From positions 1 through 28,480 of IMG/VR virus record IMGVR_UViG_3300035698_002192: a stretch of 28,480 bases of DNA; one strand, 5' to 3'. The position numbers and the translations under genes were made by a program. Origin of the DNA: a virus. Below are positions 27,529-28,480 of the stretch, piece by piece (position 1 is the first letter of the stretch; each line of letters opens with the position of its first letter). Below the pieces are notes generated by a model. That model made no database searches and had not been told where the DNA came from. It worked only from the letters and a program-made list of their open reading frames with translations.

Positions 27529-28480
27529 TATAGCCTCTCTTCAATCTTTTTAAGTCTATCCAATATTTCTTCTTTACGAATCTTGTTAATCATTTTTTCT
27601 TTATCTTCGTCAGATGAATTTTTATATTTCCAACTTATAATCGTAGATCCAACTTCAGTAGCATATTCTTTTTGTAATTCTGATAATGTTTTAGAATATT
27701 CTTCTTTGCCAAGCGCTTCCTCTAAAACAACAGCATACTTTCCAGTTGGTTTTGAAATAGTAGGGAAAGACCCTTTATCTGACAATCTATTAAACTCAAG
27801 AGTAATATCGTTAGACTTGTCATCTTTGAAAACACCGCCCTCAATCTCCCTACCCATAAAATCATACTTTGCATCTTTAGGGAATAAAGCGTTCCATACA
27901 TCATAAGATAGCACAGAGGGTATCATTCTTACTTTAGCCCAATTAGACATTCCTTTCCAATCCAACTTCATGCTTTTAGCTACTGATTCCATGTTATCTT
28001 TTTTAAGAGAATATCCTATCCTAGAAGTAATTGTGCTTACTTCTTTTATTCCTGGAGAATCCATGATTGCGCCTGCTATACCTCTTAAATATCCAGAAAC
28101 AGGGTCACCACCTCTTGTTTTTGCTTGCCTTGATGTCATAATCGCTGATATTGGAATATTAACCATTGGTAAATACCTAAGTGCTATCCATTTCCCAGCA
28201 AATCTCACATAACTAGTTCCAGCATTTCTTGCCCTTGCCAACTGATACTCTTTTCTTCCAATAGTATTGTATCCTCCTATATAATCATCATCATCAAGAA
28301 AAGAAGCAATTAACATAGCAGCACCAGTTAATCCAACATATCTAACTAAATTGGTTACTGCTGACCTCATATTTTTAGCACGATCATTAATATTAGATTT
28401 ACGGTTCGCAACTTGAATATCATGTATACTCTTAACAATACCATATCCTGTTGCTGTTTTAACTCCTTCCGCAGTAACTA
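27528..28480 (-). CDS. C-terminal part of a large phage protein, 5'-partial
   Basis: The frame is open to the right window edge; the ATG at 28370 is not necessarily a start because the frame continues upstream (VTAEGVKTATGYGIVKSIHD). At least 316 residues are visible. The section NLVRYVGLTGAAMLIASFLD followed by YLPMVNIPISAIMTSRQAKT and SGYLRGIAGAIMDSPGIKEV resembles the membrane-like C-terminal region of very large phage polyvalent or ejection proteins. The end is a charged helical segment (KMINKIRKEEILDRLKKIEE). I infer a virion-ejected or polyvalent protein, with low certainty on the family. Confidence 0.55.
   Translation of the reverse strand, partial: VTAEGVKTATGYGIVKSIHDIQVANRKSNINDRAKNMRSAVTNLVRYVGLTGAAMLIASFLDDDDYIGGYNTIGRKEYQLARARNAGTSYVRFAGKWIALRYLPMVNIPISAIMTSRQAKTRGGDPVSGYLRGIAGAIMDSPGIKEVSTITSRIGYSLKKDNMESVAKSMKLDWKGMSNWAKVRMIPSVLSYDVWNALFPKDAKYDFMGREIEGGVFKDDKSNDITLEFNRLSDKGSFPTISKPTGKYAVVLEEALGKEEYSKTLSELQKEYATEVGSTIISWKYKNSSDEDKEKMINKIRKEEILDRLKKIEERL

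Overview
The window is one continuous segment of an AT-rich tailed-phage genome (phage or prophage, probably from a metagenome). Every gene I can support lies on the minus strand, so the biological reading direction runs from base 28480 down to base 1. The large portal (709 aa), TerL, TerS, scaffold-like and capsid proteins point to a tailed dsDNA phage, and the portal size fits a P22-like podovirus. Strong Shine-Dalgarno sequences, Sec signal peptides, a lipoprotein signal and an O-antigen polymerase/ligase-like protein suggest a Gram-negative host. The host lineage cannot be named from the sequence. No integrase, CI-type repressor, convincing tRNA, CRISPR array or insertion sequence was seen.

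Layout in the direction of transcription. (1) 28480-27157: the end of the preceding gene cluster, comprising the C-terminal part of a large protein and a DUF1353 protein. (2) A consensus sigma70 promoter (27092-27120) opens an early operon: ribbon-helix-helix protein, small membrane protein, ERF single-strand annealing protein, RecB-like exonuclease, winged-helix protein, cytosine methyltransferase, small membrane proteins and a lipoprotein. (3) A second promoter (23330-23358) leads into the replication initiator, NinG, three small membrane proteins, a truncated methyltransferase, zinc-ribbon proteins, two tandem GroES-like co-chaperonins and a run of tiny translationally coupled ORFs. (4) A GIY-YIG endonuclease overlaps the start of terS. 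It is followed by terL, which carries a LAGLIDADG intein inside its Walker A motif, and a 96-aa protein. (5) A perfect-consensus promoter (13921-13949), a structured leader and an intrinsic terminator lie immediately before the portal gene. (6) The head cluster runs from portal to major capsid protein. It is interrupted by a signal-peptide protein, a PD-(D/E)XK homing-type endonuclease and a small conserved Cys protein. (7) After the capsid gene comes a block of secreted or membrane products: three proteins with Sec signals, an O-antigen polymerase-like membrane protein, a coiled-coil protein, and a fibre-like protein of at least 880 residues that appears to start at ATT and also has a signal sequence.

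The early genes supply recombination and replication (ERF, exonuclease, NinG, DUF1376-like initiator), DNA modification and folding help. The terminase, portal, scaffold and capsid genes build and fill the head. The most unusual aspects are the lambda pR'-like promoter/terminator arrangement before the portal, the intein with non-canonical catalytic residues, and the placement of Sec-exported, virion-like beta-rich proteins together with a surface-polysaccharide enzyme inside the structural operon.
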